Shown: positions 1-5,852 of the stretch, one piece after another
Position numbering within the stretch: the first letter of the stretch is position 1
Layout of the letters: each line of letters begins with the position of its first letter
Assembly: GCA_026986355.1 (NCBI GenBank)
Contig: JALSOO010000127.1
Location: 1-10,680 of the forward strand
Reading direction: 5' to 3'
DNA from: Campylobacteraceae bacterium
GTDB taxonomy: Bacteria; Campylobacterota; Campylobacteria; Campylobacterales; Sulfurovaceae
DNA: 10,680 nt
Translations under genes and position numbers: made by a program
Notes under the pieces: model-generated
What the model was told of the DNA's origin: nothing
The model's input: only the letters and a program-made list of their open reading frames with translations
The model's database searches: none

Positions 1-314
1 GTATGGTAGGACATCTATCGGCTACTGATTTGGCTGATTATCTGGTCAAAGAGGTGGGGATTCCTTTCCGTGATGCTTATCATATTACAGGTAATGTAGT
101 AAATATGGCAGAAGAAAAAGGCTTAGACATTTCAGAACTCTCTTTTGAAGATTTAAAAGCTGTTGATGAGCGTATTACAGAAGGTGTGGTAGAGTTGTTA
201 GATAATAGAGCCTCAATGAATGCACGAACTTCAGAGGGGGGAACAAGTACCCAAAGAACGCAAGAGCAGATTGAGCAGTTAATAAATTGGTTAACTAATA
301 AGAGAGGAGTTTAG
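1..314 (+). CDS. argH: Argininosuccinate lyase, C-terminal end (partial, 5' end outside window)
   Basis: This is the last part of argininosuccinate lyase, which splits argininosuccinate into arginine and fumarate in the final step of arginine synthesis in the cytoplasm. Only about 103 residues are present, and the frame is open to the left edge, so the true start lies upstream. The visible stretch matches the C-terminal region of the family: a TDLADYLV segment, then GIPFRDAYHITG, a MAEEKGLDISELS helix and a final S-x-R-T-S-x-G-G-T-like segment (ARTSEGGTSTQR). The active-site signature and catalytic residues lie in the missing part. The TAG stop is two bases before the next ATG, and that gene's ribosome site lies inside argH, so the two are probably co-transcribed. 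The Met at position 3 is internal, not the start. Identification is by recall of the family pattern and is confident. Confidence 0.92.
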   Translation, partial: MVGHLSATDLADYLVKEVGIPFRDAYHITGNVVNMAEEKGLDISELSFEDLKAVDERITEGVVELLDNRASMNARTSEGGTSTQRTQEQIEQLINWLTNKRGV

Positions 315-316
315 AG

Positions 317-790
317 ATGTTTGGATTTTTTAAAGCTAAAAAAGAGAAGATTGTATCCCCAGCAGATGGTACTATTGTAAGTTTAGAAGATGTCCCAGAT
401 GAGGTATTTTCACAAAAGTTAGCAGGAGATGGGGTTGCACTAAAACCAATAAGCAATACATTTGTAGCTCCTGTAGCAGGGGTAGTTACCAAGATATTTT
501 CAACAAATCATGCTTTTTCGATACATACAAAGAGTGGATTAGATGTTATGGTACATATTGGACTAGATACAGTAGCATTAAAAGGAGAGGGATTTAAACG
601 TTTGGTAGAAGAGGGAGCAACTGTCTCAGTTGGTAAGCCTATTATCTCTGCTGATTTAGAGTTGATTCAATCAAAAGGTAAAAATACCATTACTCCTATT
701 GTATTAAATTATAAAAAAGAGTTTTCTTTGGAGAAAAATAGTGTAAAGATGGTTCGAGAGGGAGAGCTTATTTTAAGTGTTACTTTATAA
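317..790 (+). CDS. crr: PTS glucose-family EIIA component (EIIA-Glc/Crr-like)
   Basis: This is a stand-alone 157-residue EIIA domain of the glucose/N-acetylglucosamine PTS family. It takes phosphate from HPr and passes it to a membrane EIIB domain. The start IVSPADGTIVSLEDVPDEVFSQKLAGDGVAL (residues about 12-42) is the typical EIIA-Glc beta-sandwich opening. NHAFSIHTKSGLDVMVHIGLDTV holds the two conserved histidines, His65 (helper) and His80 (phosphorylated), matching His75 and His90 of the 169-residue E. coli protein. The ATG follows argH by two bases, with GGAG at 306-309 as ribosome site. The permease gene facing it (1418-2797) has EIIC and EIIB but no EIIA, so this protein is the obvious partner. 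The N-terminal MFGFFKAKK is short, hydrophobic and basic; by analogy with E. coli it may touch the membrane, which is inference. The AAC-like regulatory roles of E. coli Crr should not be assumed here. Confidence 0.93.
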   Translation: MFGFFKAKKEKIVSPADGTIVSLEDVPDEVFSQKLAGDGVALKPISNTFVAPVAGVVTKIFSTNHAFSIHTKSGLDVMVHIGLDTVALKGEGFKRLVEEGATVSVGKPIISADLELIQSKGKNTITPIVLNYKKEFSLEKNSVKMVREGELILSVTL

Positions 791-808
791 CTCTCTTTTG
801 GAGTTATA
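786..808 (+). terminator. Probable hairpin terminator after crr
   Basis: An 8-bp perfect inverted repeat (TATAACTC at 786-793 and GAGTTATA at 801-808) with a 7-base loop overlaps the crr stop codon. The following bases (ATCTTTAAATTAT) are only weakly T-rich, so termination may be partial. Its position directly at the end of the argH-crr unit supports the reading. Confidence 0.5.
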
Positions 809-1021
809 TCTTTAAATTATCTAATATATATTTATTATATTAAATTTTATTGTTTCATATTTACTCATTAAAGATATTTTAATTATTTTTTTAATTTTTT
901 TTTAAAATAATCTATTTTTCACATTCTATACACATTGGAGGAATAGAATCCGTTTAGTTTTTTCCTAAACTGGCTTTCAACTCAAAAAAAAGACCAATTA
1001 AATTAATTATTAAGGTTTGTT
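809..1021 (+). other. AT-rich intergenic spacer / possible leader of the small lipoprotein gene
   Basis: About 210 bases without a convincing gene. The first half is almost pure A/T with long T runs (around 884-902). A possible -10 element, TATACA, lies at 927-932 downstream of the T tracts, but no -35 is evident. It would give a leader of roughly 80 bases. That leader holds a 6-bp hairpin (GTTTAG at 952-957, CTAAAC at 965-970, T-rich loop). The stretch ends with AAGG at 1012-1015, a plausible ribosome site for the ATG at 1022. No known riboswitch was recognised. Confidence 0.4.
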
Positions 1022-1198
1022 ATGATAAAAGGGATTCTTATTATAATATTAGGTATGTTATGTTGTGGTTGTGCTTCAAGTAAAGCACAAGTTTCTTCTA
1101 TAAAGGTTCAAAAACCCATCAAAAGAGATATGTCTCAAAAGGGTTGTCAAATGATGGCAAATGGTTATTTAGTCTGTCCTAAAGCTGTTAGAAGTTAG
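1022..1198 (+). CDS. Small putative lipoprotein, 58 residues, function unknown
   Basis: A short frame encoding 58 residues with the look of a real secreted lipoprotein. It has one basic residue (MIKG), a hydrophobic core (ILIIILGML), then CCGCASS, giving Cys17 as the likely lipidated residue. The lipobox is atypical because the -3 position is Cys rather than Leu, so Cys14 or Cys15 cannot be excluded. The mature part is short and polar and ends in GCQMMANGYLVCPKAVRS, with Cys42 and Cys52 able to form a disulfide in the periplasm. AAGG at 1012-1015 is 6 bases before the ATG. The 3' end overlaps the convergent DUF2132 gene by 11 bases. I do not recognise a named family; tiny Cys-containing lipoproteins of this style are plausible for Campylobacterota, but that is inference. 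The signal peptide and ribosome site argue against a chance frame. Confidence 0.6.
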   Translation: MIKGILIIILGMLCCGCASSKAQVSSIKVQKPIKRDMSQKGCQMMANGYLVCPKAVRS

Positions 1199-1421
1199 TT
1201 TTTTTAAATGTGTCAATATAGAGGTTTTCCACTTTAATCCTAGCCCACTCATGGTCTACATTGCGTAGAAACTTTAGGCTAGATTTTATGTGTGGATTGT
1301 TGTTGAAACAGTTTATTTTTACTTTTTTACCTAATTCCTCCCACCCATAGTGTTCTACAAGTTGGTTGAGTATATCTTTTAATTTTATCCCATGTAATGG
1401 GTTATTTGAATTGTTCATCAC
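1188..1421 (-). CDS. DUF2132 / VF530-family small protein
   Basis: This 77-residue protein matches the pattern I recall for the DUF2132 (VF530) family: an N-terminal NPLHGIKLKDILNQLVEHYGWEELGKKVKINCF block, then NNPHIKSSLKFLRNVDHEWARIKVENLY. The size is normal for this small alpha-helical family, whose structure suggested DNA binding but whose biological role is unclear. The first codon is GTG (1421-1419) followed at once by ATG (1418-1416). The AAGGA ribosome site on the minus strand is about 8 bases from GTG and 11 from ATG, so GTG is slightly favoured, but ATG is also possible. Either start overlaps the TGA of the EIIBC gene, so translation is probably coupled. It is the last gene of the HPr-EI/nagE operon and runs 11 bases into the convergent lipoprotein gene. 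No link to sugar transport is known to me. Confidence 0.82.
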   Translation of the reverse strand: MMNNSNNPLHGIKLKDILNQLVEHYGWEELGKKVKINCFNNNPHIKSSLKFLRNVDHEWARIKVENLYIDTFKKTNF

Positions 1422-2797
1422 TTTAAATTTCCTTTAATCATCTCTGCTACACTCTCTGCTCTCGTTCCTAATACTACTTGAATAGTTGTATTATTTGGTT
1501 TTATAACCCCTTTTGCTCCAAGCTTTTTAAAGGCTTCTGTATCTAAATGTTCAGATGCTTTTACCTCCATTCGTAGACGGGTAATACAGGCATCTGTTGA
1601 GATAATATTCTCTTTTCCTCCAAGTGCTTCTATAAAAGCAAGGGCTTCTTCTCCCTCTTTTTGAGCTATCTCCTCTTTTGACTCTTCAAAAATATTATAT
1701 TTGAAAATCTTAATAATATAGTATGAGACTGTAAAGTAGATAACTCCAAAAGCTAAACCAAGTGGTAAAATTAGTAGTGGTTTGGTAGCTAATTTGTAGT
1801 TGATTAGGTAATCAATAAGTCCTGCTGAAAATCCATATCCGTGATGAATTCCTAAAAAATGAGCAGAGGCAACAGCTAAACCAGTGAGAATGGCATGTAC
1901 TAGAAATAGAATAGGGGCAACAAAGAGAAATAGAAACTCTAGTGGTTCAGTAATTCCTGTCAAAAATGAGGTCAAAGCTACTCCAAAGAGAACTGCTCCT
2001 GCTTTTTTTCGTTGCTCTTTTGGGGTAGTTACATATATAGCTAGTGCCATAGATGGAAGTCCAAACATCATGGTAACATAGAATCCTGCCATATAGATAC
2101 CTGCCGTTGGGTCTCCTGCAAAGAAACGGTGTAAATCTCCATTTGCAACTACTGTTACACCATCTTTTATATAGCTATATTCTCCTACTTGAAAAAGAAA
2201 AACAGAGTTTAAGATATGATGAAGTCCTAGAGGGATAAGTAGACGATTGAGTGTTCCATAGAGAAAACTTCCTATCTCATTGAGTCCAATAATAGTATTG
2301 GAAAATGCGTCTATTCCACTCTGGGCATAGTGCCAAAAATAACCTGATAATATACCAACAACAATAGCAGATAGAGCTGTAACAATAGGTACAAAACGTT
2401 TGCCTCCAAAGAATCCTAAAAATTCTGGTGGTTTAATGGTATGAAAACGGTTATATAAAGCTCCTGCTAAGATACCAATAATAATCCCTATAAAGACACC
2501 CATATTTAGAGTTGGGTCTATCTGTAGATAGACAGCTTTGGCAATAAGTAATCCAACAGCACCTGCTAGACCTGCTGAACCATCACTGTTTTTTGCTAAA
2601 CCATAAGCGATACCAACAGCAAAGAGCATATCAAGATTAGAAAATATCGCCTCTCCTGCTACTTTCATAATATTGGCAATATCGCCTGTGATAAAAGGAA
2701 TATCTCCAAATCCAAAACGTAGTAGAATTGCAGCGATAGGAAGAACTGCAATAGGAGTCATTAAAGCTTTTCCTACTCTTTGAAATAGATTAAACAT
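1418..2797 (-). CDS. nagE: PTS N-acetylglucosamine-type permease, EIIC-EIIB
   Basis: This 459-residue inner-membrane permease imports a sugar, most likely N-acetylglucosamine, and phosphorylates it on entry. Residues about 1-365 are the EIIC domain with many hydrophobic helices. It opens with the family start MFNLFQRVGKALMTPIAVLPIAAILL and contains GLHHILNSVF (191-200), GITEPLEFLFLFVAP (281-295) and HFLGIHHGYGFSAG (313-326), motifs of the glucose/GlcNAc EIIC group. Residues about 383-459 are EIIB, with the phosphorylated Cys404 in DACITRLRMEV. E. coli NagE also carries a C-terminal EIIA; here it is absent and the crr-like gene at 317-790 can supply it. A strong AAAGGAG site (2808-2814) lies inside the upstream HPr-EI gene, which overlaps this one by 8 bases. 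GlcNAc specificity is inferred from overall similarity to NagE; glucose or another hexose remains possible, and no nagA or nagB is visible nearby. Confidence 0.88.
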   Translation of the reverse strand: MFNLFQRVGKALMTPIAVLPIAAILLRFGFGDIPFITGDIANIMKVAGEAIFSNLDMLFAVGIAYGLAKNSDGSAGLAGAVGLLIAKAVYLQIDPTLNMGVFIGIIIGILAGALYNRFHTIKPPEFLGFFGGKRFVPIVTALSAIVVGILSGYFWHYAQSGIDAFSNTIIGLNEIGSFLYGTLNRLLIPLGLHHILNSVFLFQVGEYSYIKDGVTVVANGDLHRFFAGDPTAGIYMAGFYVTMMFGLPSMALAIYVTTPKEQRKKAGAVLFGVALTSFLTGITEPLEFLFLFVAPILFLVHAILTGLAVASAHFLGIHHGYGFSAGLIDYLINYKLATKPLLILPLGLAFGVIYFTVSYYIIKIFKYNIFEESKEEIAQKEGEEALAFIEALGGKENIISTDACITRLRMEVKASEHLDTEAFKKLGAKGVIKPNNTTIQVVLGTRAESVAEMIKGNLK

Positions 2798-4649
2798 GGC
2801 GTATTTTCTCCTTTAATGATGGTATCAGTTTGGCAGAGAGAGAGAGGTTTTCATAACCCATCTCTATAAGCTCCTCTGTGACCTCTTCTAATCCTGCTAG
2901 TTCTCCACAGATACTAATAGGTTTTTCTGCTTGTTGGGCAATCATACGAAGAGCAGATAGTATGATAGGAGAGGTAGAATCTGCTATTAGTGTAGGGTGT
3001 GTTCTCTCAATAGCAAAGATATATTGAGTTAAATCATTTGTTCCTACTGAATAGAAGTCTACAACTTCATTGAACTCTTTCATAGAAAAAATAACAGATG
3101 GTACTTCTATCATAATTCCAAACTCTATATTGCTGAGGTTTATGTTGTGTTCTTGGGCAATCTCTAGTGCAATTCCTTTTGCTTTATTGAACTCTTCTAC
3201 AGTAGAAATCATAGGAAACATAATTTTTAGAGTTTTTGCAGAGGGCATAACCATTTGGAATGCTTTGAAGATAGCTAAGAGTTGCTCTTTGAATAGTACC
3301 TCTTCTAACAATGAGAAACGAATTCCTCTAACTCCTAAAAAAGGGTTGGTCTCTTTTGGAATATTGATGTAAGGGAGTGATTTATCTCCTCCTATATCTA
3401 GCGTTCTTATGGTTAATAGATTAAAGAGTTTAAAAATTTTTTGGTAGGCTATAACTTGTTCCCCAAATGAGGGCTTCTCCTCTTTGAATAGGAATTCTGT
3501 TCGCAATAGTCCTACTCCATCTGCTCCCTCCTCTTTTGCTTCTCTTGCTGATTTATAGTCTGATATATTGGCAAGAACTCTAATTGTTTTTCCATCTCTT
3601 GTTTTTGTATTTTCAAAACGTTTTTTATAGCTCTCTTCTTGATACGCTTTGAACTGTTTCTGTTTATCACGTGCTTTTCTTAAATCATTGGCTGTTGGTG
3701 CTAAGATAAGATTCCCACTATTGGCATCTAATATTACTCTTTGAGCGGTTTCAAGTGGTTGTTTGATAATCATTGATGGTATACCAAATGAACGTAACAA
3801 AATAGAAGCGTGAGATGTTACTGTTCCTGTTTGTAGTACAACACCCTCTATTAGTGTATTTTGTAGGTTCATAACTTCACTAGGAAGTAAATCTTTGGTT
3901 AAAAGAATATAAGGTTTACTCGGAACTTCTACAATACTAGTCATTCCCAAATGTTTCAATACACGCTGTTCTACATCACGATAGTCTGGAATACGTGAGG
4001 CAAACTTTGTATTTTCCAATCGTGCTACCTCTTCTTTGATAATCTCTAAAAACTTTCGTACCGTTGGACACTCATAACGAAAAATATCAGCAGATATTAG
4101 CTCTTTTTGAGCTAAAAAGATTTGAGCTTCATGTTGTGTTTTATTTGCTTGATACAAATCATAAAGCTCCTCTTTTGCTCGTCTTATTGCATCTTTGATA
4201 GTGAGTCCTGTATCTCTTGTTTGTGTTATTTTACGTGTCTCATAGAGTGTTAAAGTAGCAATAGCGATACCTTTGGCAACGGTTTTGCCTCTGATGGTTA
4301 GTGCTTCATAGCTATCTTCTACTTGTTTAATCTCTTGTTCTACTCTATCTTCTTGCATCATCTTTTCAAAAAAGTCAGTTAGATAAGCAGAAGCTTCAAG
4401 TGCTTCTTCTCCTTGACATTTAAGTTGAAAGCTATCGCCTTCCTCTAAGGAGAGAGAGAGTATAGCAGGAACTTGTGTTGCAACTATCTCTTGGTCATCT
4501 ACAACAAAGCTAATATCTGCATTAAACTGTTTAACTTCATTTACGAATTTAGCAATAGGTCTCAAGTGTAAACCATTTTTAGAAGTAATCGTGAGCGTAG
4601 TAAGGATAGGGGTATTCCGTTTTTTAAATATTTTTTTTATAAGAGTCAT
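2790..4649 (-). CDS. HPr-Enzyme I fusion (PEP-protein phosphotransferase)
   Basis: A 619-residue cytoplasmic protein joining two general PTS components. After a 13-residue basic/hydrophobic lead (MTLIKKIFKKRNT), residues about 14-100 form an HPr domain with the phosphorylated His28 in NGLHLRPIAKFV. Residues about 118-619 form Enzyme I, which takes phosphate from PEP. Visible marks are the active His280 in GTVTSHASILLRSFGIPSM, LLRTEFLF (381-388), IRTLDIGGDKSLPY (414-427), FPM, VGTNDLTQY (535-543) and SICGELAG (579-586) with the catalytic-site Cys581. The HPr position that equals Ser46 (regulated by HPr kinase in Firmicutes) is Gln59. EI length is close to the usual 570-odd residues minus some C-terminal sequence. 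It is the first gene of the operon with the nagE-like permease and would feed phosphate to the EIIA at 317-790. The ribosome site is weak (AGG about 8 bases from ATG). ptsI or ptsH-ptsI naming would fit; no symbol is fixed for this fusion. Confidence 0.92.
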   Translation of the reverse strand: MTLIKKIFKKRNTPILTTLTITSKNGLHLRPIAKFVNEVKQFNADISFVVDDQEIVATQVPAILSLSLEEGDSFQLKCQGEEALEASAYLTDFFEKMMQEDRVEQEIKQVEDSYEALTIRGKTVAKGIAIATLTLYETRKITQTRDTGLTIKDAIRRAKEELYDLYQANKTQHEAQIFLAQKELISADIFRYECPTVRKFLEIIKEEVARLENTKFASRIPDYRDVEQRVLKHLGMTSIVEVPSKPYILLTKDLLPSEVMNLQNTLIEGVVLQTGTVTSHASILLRSFGIPSMIIKQPLETAQRVILDANSGNLILAPTANDLRKARDKQKQFKAYQEESYKKRFENTKTRDGKTIRVLANISDYKSAREAKEEGADGVGLLRTEFLFKEEKPSFGEQVIAYQKIFKLFNLLTIRTLDIGGDKSLPYINIPKETNPFLGVRGIRFSLLEEVLFKEQLLAIFKAFQMVMPSAKTLKIMFPMISTVEEFNKAKGIALEIAQEHNINLSNIEFGIMIEVPSVIFSMKEFNEVVDFYSVGTNDLTQYIFAIERTHPTLIADSTSPIILSALRMIAQQAEKPISICGELAGLEEVTEELIEMGYENLSLSAKLIPSLKEKIRHV

Positions 4650-4672
4650 TTTTTTGCCTATAATTATCTTTA

Positions 4673-4710
4673 AACTTCATTCTCTCATCTAATATGAGAG
4701 ACACGAAGTT
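4673..4710 (-). other. Long imperfect hairpin between msrBA and the HPr-EI gene
   Basis: Arms AACTTC (4673-4678) and GAAGTT (4705-4710) enclose a second perfect 8-bp stem, TCTCTCAT (4681-4688) and ATGAGAGA (4694-4701), with a 5-base loop and a small 2x3 internal loop: 14 bp in all. On the minus strand it ends 23 bases before the HPr-EI ATG and lies just downstream of a possible -10. No T-run follows it on the minus strand, so it is a poor intrinsic terminator for msrBA; a structured 5' leader or an operator is more likely. Confidence 0.55.
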
Positions 4711-4731
4711 GGTTACTTTTTGTTTTGGGTA

Positions 4732-4737
4732 ATTATA
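4732..4737 (-). promoter_or_regulatory. Possible -10 element for the HPr-EI/nagE operon
   Basis: A consensus TATAAT on the minus strand, 12 bases past the msrBA stop. No good -35 is seen; the upstream bases are A/T-rich and lie inside the msrBA end, as is common for Campylobacterota sigma-70 promoters. Transcription would start near 4725, placing the hairpin in the leader. TATAAT is frequent by chance in such AT-rich DNA. Confidence 0.4.
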
Positions 4738-4748
4738 GTATCATAAAA

Positions 4749-5606
4749 TTAAAATCTTTTAGTATAACTATGGCAATAAGGCTTGGAATTTCTTAATTTA
4801 TAGTAATTTTGGTGTTCTTTCTCTGCAATATAGAAAATATGCTCATTTGCATCTTTTAACATTGTTGCGATTTTCATCCCTTTTGCTTCAAGTTGATTAA
4901 TCAATTTTGTTGCTATCTCTTTCTCTTCATTGTCATTTGTAAAGATTGCAGAGAGGTATTGAGACCCAATATCTGGTCCTTGTCCATTTATCTGTTCTGG
5001 ATTGTGTATCTCAAAAAAGAGCTTAGTTAACTCTTCAAAAGAGACCTCTTTGGGGTTATATATAACCTCTACTGTCTCTAAATGTCCTGTGTTTTTATAG
5101 CAGATGTCTCTATATGTTGGATTGGTTGTATCTCCTCCCATATATCCAGAGTTTGCATCAAATACACCATTTGTTTTTTGAAACCAATACTCAACACCCC
5201 AAAAACATCCTGCTGAAAAATAGGCTTTTTTATATTTATTCTCACTCTCTATAGGTTTAAAATCTAGTGAAATAGAGTTGACACAGTGTCGTGTATTTTT
5301 TGGTGTAATCTGCTCTCCTCTAAAAACATGACCCAAATGACCCCCACAGTTACTACAAATAATCTCTACTCTACGTCCATCTGCATCAGGAATCTCCTTG
5401 ACTGCTCCATCAATAGCATCATCAAAACTTGGCCAACCAGAACCAGAATCAAATTTATCAGTTGAGCTAAAAAGAGGACTATTACATTTTCTACATATAT
5501 ATGTACCTGCTTCATAAAATCCATCAAACTTTCCAGAAAAAGGCATCTCTGTACCTCTGTTTTCGATTACTCTTATCTCTTCGGGGCTTAATCTATTATA
5601 TTCCAT
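4749..5606 (-). CDS. msrBA: Methionine sulfoxide reductase, MsrB-MsrA fusion
   Basis: A 285-residue enzyme that reduces both stereoisomers of methionine sulfoxide in oxidised proteins. Residues about 5-117 are MsrB (R-isomer): zinc cysteines in CRKC (38, 41) and CSNC (84, 87), GGHLGHVF, and the catalytic Cys108 in RHCVNSISLDF. Residues about 126-285 are MsrA (S-isomer): catalytic Cys134 in GCFWGVEYWF, TGHLETVEVIYNP (173-185), and a C-terminal Cys278 in KPYCHSYTKRF, the likely resolving residue. In MsrB the usual resolving Cys of the SGCGWPSF motif is Ser56 (SGSGWPSF). The domain order is B then A. No signal peptide is seen, so the enzyme is probably cytoplasmic. AAGGA lies about 7 bases before the ATG. 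The gene stands alone, divergent from lpxC, with the PTS operon 99 bases downstream on the same strand. Confidence 0.95.
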   Translation of the reverse strand: MEYNRLSPEEIRVIENRGTEMPFSGKFDGFYEAGTYICRKCNSPLFSSTDKFDSGSGWPSFDDAIDGAVKEIPDADGRRVEIICSNCGGHLGHVFRGEQITPKNTRHCVNSISLDFKPIESENKYKKAYFSAGCFWGVEYWFQKTNGVFDANSGYMGGDTTNPTYRDICYKNTGHLETVEVIYNPKEVSFEELTKLFFEIHNPEQINGQGPDIGSQYLSAIFTNDNEEKEIATKLINQLEAKGMKIATMLKDANEHIFYIAEKEHQNYYKLRNSKPYCHSYTKRF

Positions 5607-5625
5607 TATTTATCCTTAAAATTAA

Positions 5626-5646
5626 TTAAGACTAAAATAGTCTTAA
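5626..5646. promoter_or_regulatory. 9-bp inverted repeat in the msrBA leader, possible operator
   Basis: Perfect arms TTAAGACTA (5626-5634) and TAGTCTTAA (5638-5646) with a 3-base AAA spacer. It lies between the proposed msrBA -10 (5658-5663) and the ribosome site, covering roughly +5 to +25 of the transcript. This suits a repressor operator or an mRNA hairpin. No named regulator site was recognised. Confidence 0.45.
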
Positions 5647-5657
5647 ATTGTTTTTCC

Positions 5658-5663
5658 AATATA
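5658..5663 (-). promoter_or_regulatory. Possible extended -10 promoter for msrBA
   Basis: TATATT on the minus strand, preceded by TGT, giving an extended -10 form. It is about 50 bases before the msrBA ATG, so the transcript would start near 5651. No clear -35 is seen. Confidence 0.4.
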
Positions 5664-5710
5664 ACATGATTAGTTAAAAGATACCTTTGGGTATAATATT
5701 TTGAAAAACT

Positions 5711-5724
5711 AATTAATATTAATT
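5711..5724. repeat. AT-only palindrome in the msrBA-lpxC divergent region
   Basis: A perfect 14-base palindrome (AATTAATATTAATT), flanked by TTGAAAAA (5701-5708) and TTTTTCAA (5723-5730), which also pair. It may be a protein site or simply a by-product of very high A/T content; no function can be assigned. Confidence 0.3.
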
Positions 5725-5795
5725 TTTCAAAAAAATTAAATATATGCATTAAAAAGAGCTTGGATATAGCTTAAAAATATAAATATAAATGATAT

Positions 5796-5825
5796 TTTAC
5801 AAAAAATGCACAATTATGTTATAAT
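5796..5825 (+). promoter_or_regulatory. Promoter for the lpxC operon
   Basis: TTTACA at 5796-5801, an 18-base spacer, and TATAAT at 5820-5825 preceded by TGT (extended -10). Transcription would start around 5832, about 20 bases before the lpxC ATG, leaving the AAGGA ribosome site (5841-5845) in a short leader. A second TATAAT at 5692-5697 could be an extra upstream start but lacks a matching -35. Confidence 0.6.
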
Positions 5826-5852
5826 ATACTTCTAAAGAATAAGGAATAGACT

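Noticed and set aside
3070..3372. 100-residue plus-strand frame inside the HPr-EI gene
   Set aside because: It lies fully within a strongly conserved Enzyme I coding region on the other strand and shows no family motif.
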